A stretch of DNA of 7,916 bases from Frankiales bacterium. Its GTDB lineage: Bacteria > Actinomycetota > Actinomycetes > Mycobacteriales > SCTD01. Within the stretch, counting starts at the first letter, position 1, and every line of letters starts with the position of its first letter. A program made the position numbers and the translations under genes. The stretch is from assembly GCA_025464795.1 (NCBI GenBank), contig JAODNB010000273.1:1-7916 (forward strand). The letters are read 5' to 3'. The notes below the pieces were generated by a model, which worked only from the letters and a program-made list of their open reading frames with translations, searched no databases and was not told the origin of the DNA. Below are positions 1 to 5,937 of the stretch, in pieces.

Positions 1-1160
1 CTGACGGAGCAGACCACGCCCCCGATGAGCAGCGACGACCGCGGGCCGAGGGCCTCGGCGAGGACCCCGATGAGGGGAGCTCCGACCGGTGTCCCGCCGA
101 GGAAGACCAGCACGTAGATCGCCATCACCCGACCGCGGACCTCGGGCGCACAGCTGAGCTGGACCAGCGCGTTCGCCGTCGTCGAGAAGGTGAGCACGGC
201 GGCGCCGGTCGGGATCAGCAGGAGCGCCAGCGCGAGAAAGCTCGGTGCCAGGCCGTCGGCCACCTCGAGGACCCCGAAAGCAGCTGCCGCGAGCAGCATC
301 GTGCGCTGTCGGGGGAGCCCTTTGCGGCGGGCGCTCTGCAGCGCACCCAGCAGCGAGCCCACCGCGAGGGTGGACGTCAGCAGTCCGAACGAGCCGGCGT
401 CGGTGTGGAACACCTGCTTCGCCACCAGGGCGAGCGTGATCTGGAAGTTGAGCCCGAACGTCCCGATCATGAAGACGAGCAGCACCGGGACGTAGAGCTG
501 CGGTCGCTCCCGGACGTAGTCGATCCCCTCGCGCATCTGCCCCTTGGCGCGGGCCTGCCGGGGGCTCGGCCACATCTCGGCGGGGCGCATGCGCAGCAGG
601 CCCGCGATCACGGCCGCGTAGCTGAGCGAGTTCGCGAGGAAGACCCATGAGGTGCCCACCTGCGCGATGGCGACCCCGGCAAGCGCTGGTCCGACGATGC
701 GCGCCGAGTTGAAGGTCGCGCTGTTGAGGCTGACCGCGTTGGGCAGGTCGTCCGGGCCGACGAGGTCGGACACGAAGGACTGCCGTATGGGTGTGTCCAG
801 GACGGTGGCCAGTCCGAGGCCGAAGGCCAGGGCGTAGACGTGCCACAGCTCGACGACGTGCGTGAGGTCGAGCAGTCCGAGGGCCAGCGCGAGCACCCCC
901 ATGGAGACCTGCGCCGTCACCAGGAGGAGCCGCTTGTCGTACCGATCGGCCAGCACGCCTCCGTACAGGCCGAACAGGAGCATGGGCAGGAACTGGAGGG
1001 CGGTGGTGATGCCGAGAGCGACCCCGGGGTTGGGAGCGACCTCGAGGACGAGCCAGTCCTGCGCGACGCGCTGGGCCCACGTGCCGGACAAGCTGATGAC
1101 CTGGCCGATGGCGAACAAGCGGTAGTTGCGGACCTTCAGCGAACGGAACGTGGGACTCAT
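1..1160 (-). CDS. MFS exporter, EntS/MFS_3-like (C-terminus cut by window edge)
   Basis: This is an inner-membrane major facilitator superfamily transporter, probably a proton-driven exporter of a drug or metabolite; the substrate cannot be read from sequence. Translation from the ATG at 1160 gives 386 residues with no stop, so the last few helices are nearly complete and roughly 20-40 residues lie beyond the left edge (families of this type run about 400-430). Visible marks are an N-terminal FRSLKVRNYRLFAIGQ start, MFS motif A in the loop after TM2 (GGVLADRYDKR, residues about 66-76), the DTPIRQSFVSDLVG and LNSATFNSARIVGPA blocks typical of the EntS-like branch, and PEVRGRVMAIY late in the protein. 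Its ATG overlaps the stop of the upstream MarR gene (ATGA, 1157-1160) and has no Shine-Dalgarno of its own, so translation is probably coupled. It is the likely target of that repressor. Family call is firm, substrate unknown. Confidence 0.9.
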   Translation of the reverse strand, partial: MSPTFRSLKVRNYRLFAIGQVISLSGTWAQRVAQDWLVLEVAPNPGVALGITTALQFLPMLLFGLYGGVLADRYDKRLLLVTAQVSMGVLALALGLLDLTHVVELWHVYALAFGLGLATVLDTPIRQSFVSDLVGPDDLPNAVSLNSATFNSARIVGPALAGVAIAQVGTSWVFLANSLSYAAVIAGLLRMRPAEMWPSPRQARAKGQMREGIDYVRERPQLYVPVLLVFMIGTFGLNFQITLALVAKQVFHTDAGSFGLLTSTLAVGSLLGALQSARRKGLPRQRTMLLAAAAFGVLEVADGLAPSFLALALLLIPTGAAVLTFSTTANALVQLSCAPEVRGRVMAIYVLVFLGGTPVGAPLIGVLAEALGPRSSLLIGGVVCSV

Positions 1161-1582
1161 CCAGAGGCCGCCAGCTTGTCGAGCACGGCGGCGGCCTGGC
1201 GCAGGACCTCGAGGTCCTCGGCTGGCAGGTCACGCATCCGCTGGGCGAGCCAGGCGTCGCGACGACGGCGGTCGTCACGCAGCATCGCCTTCCCGGTGGC
1301 GCTGACCTCGAGCCAGACCTGGCGGCCGTCGGTGTCGTGCGCCCGCCGGGTGACGAGCCCGGCCGCTTCGAGCGTCGCCAGGATGCGGGTCATCGACGGC
1401 GGCTGAACGCGTTCGTGCGCCGCCAGCTCGCCGGGCGTGAGCGGACCGTGCCGGTCGAGCGTCCCCAGTGCAGCGATCTGGCCGAGCGACAGGGAGGTGT
1501 CGGCCCGCTGGTTGCGGAGCCGGCGGGCAAGGCGCATCACCGTCACCCGAAGGTCGGAGGCGAGGGCCGTGTCAGCGAGCAT
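1157..1582 (-). CDS. MarR-family transcriptional repressor
   Basis: This is a dimeric winged-helix regulator that probably represses itself and the coupled MFS exporter until a ligand binds. With the ATG at 1582 it has 141 residues, normal for MarR proteins. Dimerisation helices lie at both ends (about 5-25 and 112-138). The recognition-helix region PPSMTRILATLEAAGLVTR spans about 61-79, and the wing around 80-97 carries the family-typical D-x-D-G-R (D83-R87). In-frame alternatives are ATG at 1600 (147 aa) and TTG at 1618 (153 aa). I prefer 1582 because a promoter -10 box ends 6 nt before it, which would place +1 on the A of ATG (leaderless mRNA), and because both longer starts fall inside the promoter/operator palindrome. 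The NCS2 permease stop lies 39 nt upstream on the same strand, so some read-through is possible. Family certain; start and ligand inferred. Confidence 0.92.
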   Translation of the reverse strand: MLADTALASDLRVTVMRLARRLRNQRADTSLSLGQIAALGTLDRHGPLTPGELAAHERVQPPSMTRILATLEAAGLVTRRAHDTDGRQVWLEVSATGKAMLRDDRRRRDAWLAQRMRDLPAEDLEVLRQAAAVLDKLAASG

Positions 1583-1616
1583 GTCGTTAGCATAGGTCAT
1601 TACCCTTGCTAACGAC
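1583..1616. promoter_or_regulatory. Probable MarR operator, perfect 10+10 bp inverted repeat
   Basis: GTCGTTAGCA (1583-1592) and TGCTAACGAC (1607-1616) are exact reverse complements with a 14-bp centre. Inside the centre, GGT (1595-1597) and ACC (1602-1604) continue the symmetry. The repeat lies immediately before the preferred MarR start and covers the spacer and -10 of its predicted promoter. TTAGCA/TGCTAA half-sites resemble those of several MarR-family regulators. As RNA it could fold, but no U-run follows, so a terminator is unlikely. The symmetry is seen directly; binding by this MarR protein is inferred from position. Confidence 0.8.
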
Positions 1617-1618
1617 AA
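1589..1618 (-). promoter_or_regulatory. Predicted promoter of marR-MFS operon
   Basis: On the minus strand, TTGTCG (1618-1613) is a fair -35 box and TATGCT (1594-1589) a good actinobacterial -10 (TANNNT), with an 18-nt spacer. Six nucleotides then lead directly to the ATG at 1582. This predicts transcription starting at or next to the start codon. The inverted repeat 1583-1616 overlaps the inner edge of the -35, the whole spacer, the -10 and the +1 region, so bound repressor would exclude RNA polymerase. Confidence 0.6.
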
Positions 1619-1621
1619 TTC

Positions 1622-3097
1622 CTAGGTCAGAGCGTCCGTCAGCGGGGCGATGGCGAAGTACACGACGAACAGGGCAGCGATGACCCACAGCAGCGGGTGC
1701 ACGCCCGCCCGTCGACCGGTCGCCAGGCGGAGCACGGCGTACGAGACGAACCCGGCACCGATGCCGTTCGTGATCGAGTACGTGAAGGGCATCAGGACGA
1801 TGGTGAGGAAGCAGGGGATCGCCACGACCCAGTCGTCGAAGTCGATGTTGCGGATCTGCGTCATCAGCAGGAAGCCGACGACCACGAGCGCAGGTGAGGC
1901 TGCCTCGAAGGGCACGATAGAGACGAGTGGCGTCAGGAAGAGCGCGCCCACGAACAGCAGGCCGGTGACCACGCTGGCCAGGCCCGTCCGAGCCCCGTCC
2001 CCGACCCCTGAGGCCGACTCGATGTAGGTCGTCGCCGATGAGGTCGACGCGGCTCCGCCGGCGATCGCCGCGAGCGAGTCCACGAGCAGGACCCGATCGG
2101 CTCCCGGCAGCTGGCCCTGGTCGTCGAGCAGGCCGGCCTCCGCTCCGACACCGACGACAGTGCCCATGGTGTCGAAGAAGTCGGCCAGCATCAGGGTGAA
2201 GACGAACAGGACGGCCGTGACCGCACCGACCGCCTCGAAGCCGCCGAAGAGCGAGAACTTCCCGAGCAGGCCAAGGTCGGGCGTGCTGGCGATCTTGTCC
2301 GGCAGGTCGGGGACGTTGAGGCTGAAGCCTCCCGGGTTGGGCTTGCCGTTGACGAAGGCCCCACCGACGTCGAAGGCCTTCTCGACGACGATCGCGAACA
2401 CCGTGGTGATAACGATGCCGAGGAACAGCGCGCCTCGGACCTTGCGGACCATGAGCACGGTCATCAGGAGCAGCCCGAACACGAAGACCACGGTCGGCCA
2501 GCCGCTCAGCTCCCCCGTGGAGCCGAGCTGCACCGGCACGGTCGTCCCCGCGACGTCGGGGATGCGGCGCACGAAGCCGGCGTCGACGAAGCCGATGATC
2601 GTGATGAACAGGCCGATGCCGACGCTGATGGCCGTCTTGAGCTCCATGGGGATCGCTCGGAAGATCGTGCTCCGCACGCCGGTCAGCACGAGCAGCGTGA
2701 TGACGATGCCCTCGAGGACGACCAGGCCCATGGCGTCCTGCCAGGACATCTGCGAGGCGATGCTCACGGCGACGAACGCGTTGAGACCGAGTCCGGTCGC
2801 GAGCGCGAACGGGTACTTCCCGATCACACCCATGAGGATCGTCATGACCGCCGCCACGAGAGCTGTGGCCGCCGCGATCTTCGGAATGCCCGACCCAGGC
2901 GTGCTTCCGCCACCGAGGACGTGCTTGCCCCCATCGGTGGCGAAGCCGAGGATGAGGGGGTTGAGGACCACGATGTACGCCATCGTGAAGAACGTGGTCA
3001 GGCCACCGCGGACCTCGCGCTGGACGGTGGAACCGCGATCGGTGATCCGGAAGTAACGGTCGAGGGCCGACGGGGCGGGGGTCGTCTCAGCTGTCAT
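1622..3097 (-). CDS. NCS2 family (AzgA-like) purine/nucleobase permease
   Basis: This is a 491-residue polytopic inner-membrane permease of the NCS2/AzgA branch (guanine/hypoxanthine/adenine-type uptake by proton symport). Family marks are the N-terminal RGGLTTFFTMAYIVVLNP segment (about residues 30-47), GLGLNAFVAV in TM3, the ADFFDTMGTVVGVG block on TM8, and the DSLAAIAGG...SSATTYIESASGVG...ARTGL stretch that forms the nucleobase-site half-helices and following loop. The C-terminus is hydrophobic (WVIAALFVVYFAIAPL). An upstream in-frame extension to 3250 is possible on paper, but its residues are Ser/Thr-rich and not family-like, and it would cross the divergent DUF2530 gene, so I chose the ATG at 3097, which gives the expected MTAE...LDRYFRITDRGS N-terminus. 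A TANNNT -10 box lies 8 nt upstream. Family is confident; exact purine specificity is not determined. Confidence 0.93.
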   Translation of the reverse strand: MTAETTPAPSALDRYFRITDRGSTVQREVRGGLTTFFTMAYIVVLNPLILGFATDGGKHVLGGGSTPGSGIPKIAAATALVAAVMTILMGVIGKYPFALATGLGLNAFVAVSIASQMSWQDAMGLVVLEGIVITLLVLTGVRSTIFRAIPMELKTAISVGIGLFITIIGFVDAGFVRRIPDVAGTTVPVQLGSTGELSGWPTVVFVFGLLLMTVLMVRKVRGALFLGIVITTVFAIVVEKAFDVGGAFVNGKPNPGGFSLNVPDLPDKIASTPDLGLLGKFSLFGGFEAVGAVTAVLFVFTLMLADFFDTMGTVVGVGAEAGLLDDQGQLPGADRVLLVDSLAAIAGGAASTSSATTYIESASGVGDGARTGLASVVTGLLFVGALFLTPLVSIVPFEAASPALVVVGFLLMTQIRNIDFDDWVVAIPCFLTIVLMPFTYSITNGIGAGFVSYAVLRLATGRRAGVHPLLWVIAALFVVYFAIAPLTDALT

Positions 3098-3105
3098 GCC
3101 GCTGG

Positions 3106-3115
3106 AGCGTAACGT
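3106..3115. promoter_or_regulatory. Overlapping divergent -10 boxes (NCS2 permease / DUF2530)
   Basis: On the plus strand TAACGT (3110-3115) is followed by 7 nt and the GTG at 3123. On the minus strand TACGCT (3111-3106) is followed by 8 nt and the ATG at 3097. Both fit the actinobacterial TANNNT -10, and they share two base pairs. Both would give leaderless or near-leaderless transcripts. No convincing -35 is visible on either side. The arrangement implies that the two divergent genes cannot be opened independently at the same instant. Confidence 0.5.
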
Positions 3116-3122
3116 CTTCTCC

Positions 3123-3359
3123 GTGCCGGAGCGCAGACCTGACCCCGAGCCGCTGGAGACCAACGATGTGGTCATCACGGCCGGCGGCGCCGTGCTCTGG
3201 GCCGTCGCCCACGTGGTCCTGCTGGTGCTGAAGGCCGCAGGCAGCGACATCCACGACTGGTGGCTCGGGATGTGCGCCTACGGGGTGGCCCTGGGCGTGT
3301 TCGGCGTGCGTTTCGTCAAGCGGCGCGAGCGCGCGATCGCCCGCGACCGCGCGGCGTGA
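3123..3359 (+). CDS. DUF2530-like small two-helix membrane protein
   Basis: This is a 78-residue protein (from the GTG at 3123) with a charged N-terminus, a first transmembrane helix at about 17-37 (VVITAGGAVLWAVAHVVLLVL), a short loop with SDIHDWW, a second helix at about 45-63 (LGMCAYGVALGVFGVRF), and a strongly basic tail (KRRERAIARDR). By the positive-inside rule the C-terminus is cytoplasmic. Length, topology and the W-L-x-G-x-x-x-Y-G-V-x-L-G-x-F-G pattern fit the actinobacterial DUF2530 family, whose function is unknown. An ATG at 3096 is in frame (87 aa) but overlaps the permease start codon; the GTG sits 7 nt after a -10 box and fits better. The gene is divergent from the purine permease and convergent with the amidohydrolase, 12 nt apart. 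A role linked to the permease is only a guess from adjacency. Confidence 0.82.
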   Translation: MPERRPDPEPLETNDVVITAGGAVLWAVAHVVLLVLKAAGSDIHDWWLGMCAYGVALGVFGVRFVKRRERAIARDRAA

Positions 3360-3371
3360 CCTCGACCGACG

Positions 3372-4547
3372 CTACGGCCTCAGCTGCATGAGCTCCAGGG
3401 CGTTGTCCCGCAGGATCTTGCGCTGCGTGTCCTCGTCGAGCTCCTTGATCTCGCCGAGGTAGTCGAGGGGCGACGGCATGCCCTCGATGTGCGGCCAGTC
3501 GGAGCCGAACAGCACCCGGTCTGCGCCCATCAGGTCGACGACCTCGTGCACGTCGTCTTCCCAGAAGGGGTTGATCCAGACGTGCCTCTTGAACGTCTCG
3601 ACGGGGTCCTCGCTCCAGTAGCCAGGCATCTTGCGCGACGCCGACTGCAGGCCCTTGAACAACCCGGGAAGGAACTGCGCACCGTTCTCCACCGACGCGA
3701 TGCGCAGGTTCGGGAAGCGCTCGAAGAGCTTGTCGAACAGCAGCGAGGCGAGGAAGTCGTGGATCGACCGCTCCATCGTGAGCGAGGTGATCCGCGGCCG
3801 TCCGGCCCCCTTGAACGACGTCGAGAAGTCCCCACCCGCGTACCCGGCTGTGGCGGTCGCGCCCGCGTCACCGGCGTGGACGACGACGGTGATGCCCGCC
3901 TCGTGGGCCCGCGCCCAGAACGGGTCGAACGCCTCGTCGCTGGCCGGGACCTGTCCGCCGGCGGTCACCGGCGCAGCAGCGCGCAGGACCACCGAACGGG
4001 CGCCGAGGGACAGGGCGCGCTCGAGCTCCTGCACGGCGACGCCGACCTCAGCGAGCGTGATGTAGGGCGCTGCCCAGATGCGGTCCGAGTAGCCGTACCC
4101 CCAGTCCTCCTCGATCCAGCGGTTGAAGGCCTGGAACAGCAGGGCGACGGCGCCGGGATCGTCCTTCAGCGCCTCCTCGTACAGCATCCCGAGGGTGGGG
4201 TAGAGCCAGATCTGCTCGAGGCCCTGCTCGTCCATCGTCGCGAGCCGGGCGTCCCGGTCGCGGTACGCCGGCCGGATCGGCTCCCTCTCGCGCAGGTACT
4301 CGAGCGGGTTGCGCCCGGAGGAGTTGCCTCGGAAGTACTCCGCCATGGCCCCGGGCGGGCTCACCGGGTCGAAGGTCGGGTTGGTCACGGCGTGGTTCAC
4401 CCGGCCGCCGAGGACGTGATAGCTGCGGCCGTTCACCTGAGCCCACTGGATGACCCGCTCGCCGTGCCGCGGATCGAGGTGGCGCGTGAAGGCGTCGAGC
4501 GCCTCGTAGTAGTGGTTGTCGGCGTCGATGATCCCGTAGTCCTTCAC
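3372..4547 (-). CDS. Amidohydrolase-2 family metal-dependent hydrolase/decarboxylase
   Basis: This is a 391-residue cytoplasmic TIM-barrel enzyme of the amidohydrolase 2 family (PF04909, the ACMSD/resorcylate-decarboxylase type). The expected metal and catalytic residues are present: D8-A-D10-N-H12 near the N-terminus after strand 1, H224 in VVVHAGD, H263 in the helix RSIHDF, E287 in ASVENG, and D350 in the hallmark FGSDWPH (H353 follows). The first ligand position is Asp rather than the His of the classic HxH pair, a common variant in this branch. Members hydrolyse or decarboxylate aromatic or heterocyclic carboxylic acids and are often annotated generically, so the substrate cannot be named. 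The start is a GTG giving MKDYGIIDADNH, the family-normal N-terminus. TAGGTT lies 6 nt before it, suggesting its own leaderless promoter inside the DUF3027 stop region, 9 nt downstream of that gene. Confidence 0.9.
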   Translation of the reverse strand: MKDYGIIDADNHYYEALDAFTRHLDPRHGERVIQWAQVNGRSYHVLGGRVNHAVTNPTFDPVSPPGAMAEYFRGNSSGRNPLEYLREREPIRPAYRDRDARLATMDEQGLEQIWLYPTLGMLYEEALKDDPGAVALLFQAFNRWIEEDWGYGYSDRIWAAPYITLAEVGVAVQELERALSLGARSVVLRAAAPVTAGGQVPASDEAFDPFWARAHEAGITVVVHAGDAGATATAGYAGGDFSTSFKGAGRPRITSLTMERSIHDFLASLLFDKLFERFPNLRIASVENGAQFLPGLFKGLQSASRKMPGYWSEDPVETFKRHVWINPFWEDDVHEVVDLMGADRVLFGSDWPHIEGMPSPLDYLGEIKELDEDTQRKILRDNALELMQLRP

Positions 4548-4553
4548 GGGCGA

Positions 4554-4559
4554 AACCTA
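4554..4559 (-). promoter_or_regulatory. Candidate -10 box of amidohydrolase gene
   Basis: TAGGTT on the minus strand includes the DUF3027 stop codon and ends 6 nt before the GTG start at 4547. There is no Shine-Dalgarno before that GTG. The fit to TANNNT plus a leaderless start is suggestive, but no -35 is recognisable and co-transcription from the cold-shock gene remains possible. Confidence 0.35.
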
Positions 4560-5504
4560 GCTGGCGTGGCCGTCCGGCGTCTCGTCGTCGGGCGAGGGTC
4601 CGGTCGCGACCAGCTCGAGCTCCTCGTCCTCGACCACCATGCCGGCGCTGTCGGACGAGTGGGTCAGCTCGACGGGCGTTTCGCTGTGCGCGCCGCAGCC
4701 GTGGTCGAGAGAGACGACCTTGCCGTCGTCAGGCGCCAGGCCGTTGGCGCAGACCCCGAAAGAGGCGGCGAGACCCCCGGCGAGGGGGACCCGGAACGCG
4801 CAGTCGAGGCACTGCCCCGGAGCCTGCCGGGCCATGGGCGTGTGGGGGCCGTGGTCGCCGTCGTACCACCGCTCGGCGGCGTCGAGGCGACCGTCGAACG
4901 AGAGGACGCGCGGCCGACCCAGGCCGAGCTCCCAGAACGCAGCGACGGCGAGCTCGCCCTCGGTGTCGGTGTAGGCCGGGACGATGCGGAGGTCATCGGG
5001 TGCGGGCGGCAGCAGGTCCCCGGGGCTCAGGTCGCCCGGCTGGACGCGCTCGCTCCACGGCACCCAGGCGGGGGCGACGAGCGCTCCGCTTCCTGGCAGC
5101 AGGACGACGTCGTCGACGGTGATGTCCGCACTGCCCTCAGCACGCGTCACCGTGACGGACCAGCGCCATCCGACGTAGGCCGGGTCAGTCGTCGCGAACG
5201 AGTGCGTGACGACGAGGTCGTCCTCCGCTTCGACGCCCAGGTGGTCGCCTACCGTGGCGCCCCCGGCCTCGACCGCGACGGCCCGCGCGAGGTCGACGGC
5301 GTCGGCGCACGCGGGATCGACAGCGATCTCGCGCACGGCCTCGAGGGCCTCGACGGGCTCAGGGGCGGTCTCAGTCACAGGCGGCACCTCTCCAGTCTCG
5401 CTGACCGGAGCGGCGGCTTCCACCGGGGCCTCGGGAACGGCCGCGGCGAGGGCACCGGAAACCCTCGTCGTGAGGCCGCGCAGCCTGCGGCGCATGCTTG
5501 CCAT
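4557..5504 (-). CDS. DUF3027 family protein with Cys/His cluster
   Basis: This is a 315-residue, probably cytoplasmic protein of the actinobacterial DUF3027 family; no biochemical role is known to me. It starts with a basic segment (MASMRRRLRG) and an Ala/Pro/Glu-rich low-complexity stretch (about 19-60). A globular region follows with AFATT-like HSFATTDPAYVGWRWSVTV (101-119) and PAWVPWSERV (145-154). The conserved core is WYDGDHGPHTPMARQAPG (213-230) followed by C232-x-x-C235, C252, H268-G-C270 and H273, a spacing that could bind zinc. The tail is acidic and disordered-looking. The ATG at 5504 was chosen because GAGGG lies 4 nt before it, overlapping the stop of the cold-shock gene; an upstream extension to 5591 lies inside that gene and lacks family character. 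The 7-nt gap to the cold-shock gene implies an operon and a shared nucleic-acid-related task, which is inference. Confidence 0.88.
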   Translation of the reverse strand: MASMRRRLRGLTTRVSGALAAAVPEAPVEAAAPVSETGEVPPVTETAPEPVEALEAVREIAVDPACADAVDLARAVAVEAGGATVGDHLGVEAEDDLVVTHSFATTDPAYVGWRWSVTVTRAEGSADITVDDVVLLPGSGALVAPAWVPWSERVQPGDLSPGDLLPPAPDDLRIVPAYTDTEGELAVAAFWELGLGRPRVLSFDGRLDAAERWYDGDHGPHTPMARQAPGQCLDCAFRVPLAGGLAASFGVCANGLAPDDGKVVSLDHGCGAHSETPVELTHSSDSAGMVVEDEELELVATGPSPDDETPDGHAS

Positions 5505-5508
5505 GCAG

Positions 5509-5513
5509 CCCTC
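5509..5513 (-). promoter_or_regulatory. Shine-Dalgarno of the DUF3027 gene
   Basis: GAGGG on the minus strand, 4 nt before the ATG at 5504, overlaps the TGA of the cold-shock gene. It fixes the DUF3027 start and points to termination-reinitiation coupling between the two genes. It is one of only two clear ribosome-binding sites in the window. Confidence 0.7.
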
Positions 5514-5898
5514 AGGACTCCAGCTCGGAGGCGATCGCGCGAAGGATCTGCGCCACCTTGCGGCCCGTCTCACGATCCGGGTGCTTGCCACGACGCAGGG
5601 AGGGCTGCACCTTCAGCTCGATCAGCTTGATCGTGTCCTCGACCATGATCTGGAGCTCCTCCGCGGGCCGCTTCGAGGACGACGACAGCGTCGCGGGGGC
5701 ATCCAGGATGCGCACCGAGAGCGCCTGCTCACCGCGCTTGCCCGCAGCGACCCCGAACTCGAGCCGGGTTCCGGCCTTCAGCTCCTCGACGCCCTCGGGC
5801 AGCGCGGCCTTGGGCACGAAGACGTCACCGCCGTCGTCCCGGGACACGAAGCCGAAGCCCTTGTCCTTGTCGTAGAACTTCACCTTGCCGGTGGGCAC
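5512..5898 (-). CDS. Cold-shock domain protein with C-terminal helical extension
   Basis: This is a 128-residue single-strand nucleic-acid-binding protein. Residues 1-67 form a cold-shock domain: GKVKFYDKDKGFGFVSRDDG carries RNP1 (K13-G-F-G-F-V18), and DVFVPKAAL holds the RNP2 segment (V26-F27-V28). The usual His-Phe after V-F-V is replaced by Pro29-Lys30, so part of the canonical aromatic/His face is missing; actinobacterial proteins of this longer type vary at this point. A Ser-rich linker (about 69-77) leads to a helical tail (80-128: MVEDTIKLIE..., QPSLRRG, HPDRETGRKVAQILRAIASEL) absent from classical 67-70 residue CspA proteins but, from memory, present in mycobacterial CspB (Rv0871). 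It starts at GTG (MPTGKVKFYD, the usual N-terminus) with only a weak upstream purine run. LarE ends 39 nt upstream on the same strand. A TAGCCT box over the LarE stop could be its own -10. Confidence 0.93.
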   Translation of the reverse strand: MPTGKVKFYDKDKGFGFVSRDDGGDVFVPKAALPEGVEELKAGTRLEFGVAAGKRGEQALSVRILDAPATLSSSSKRPAEELQIMVEDTIKLIELKVQPSLRRGKHPDRETGRKVAQILRAIASELES

Positions 5899-5937
5899 GT
5901 CTGCTCGCTTCGTCGCTGTCCGGTGTCTGGCGGAAGG

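Noticed and set aside
1583..1616. The inverted repeat as a terminator of the permease gene
   Set aside because: The stem has a 14-nt loop and no following T-run on either strand, and it sits on promoter elements, so an operator explains it better.
2160..3056. 298-codon plus-strand open frame
   Set aside because: It is antisense to the NCS2 permease; the Thr/Pro/Ser/Arg-rich product has no domain-like pattern.
3098..3250. 51-residue N-terminal extension of the permease
   Set aside because: It would cross the whole divergent promoter and half of DUF2530, and is Ser/Thr-rich without resemblance to NCS2 N-termini; the ATG at 3097 gives the expected start.
3355..3375. Bidirectional terminator between the convergent DUF2530 and amidohydrolase genes
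   Set aside because: Only 12 nt separate the stops. The GC-rich nearby sequence has short self-complementary bits but no clear stem-loop with a T-run.
3489..5630. 713-codon plus-strand open frame
   Set aside because: It lies antisense to the amidohydrolase, DUF3027 and part of the cold-shock gene, all of which show clear families. The product is Arg/Gly/Val-biased shadow sequence, common in GC-rich DNA.
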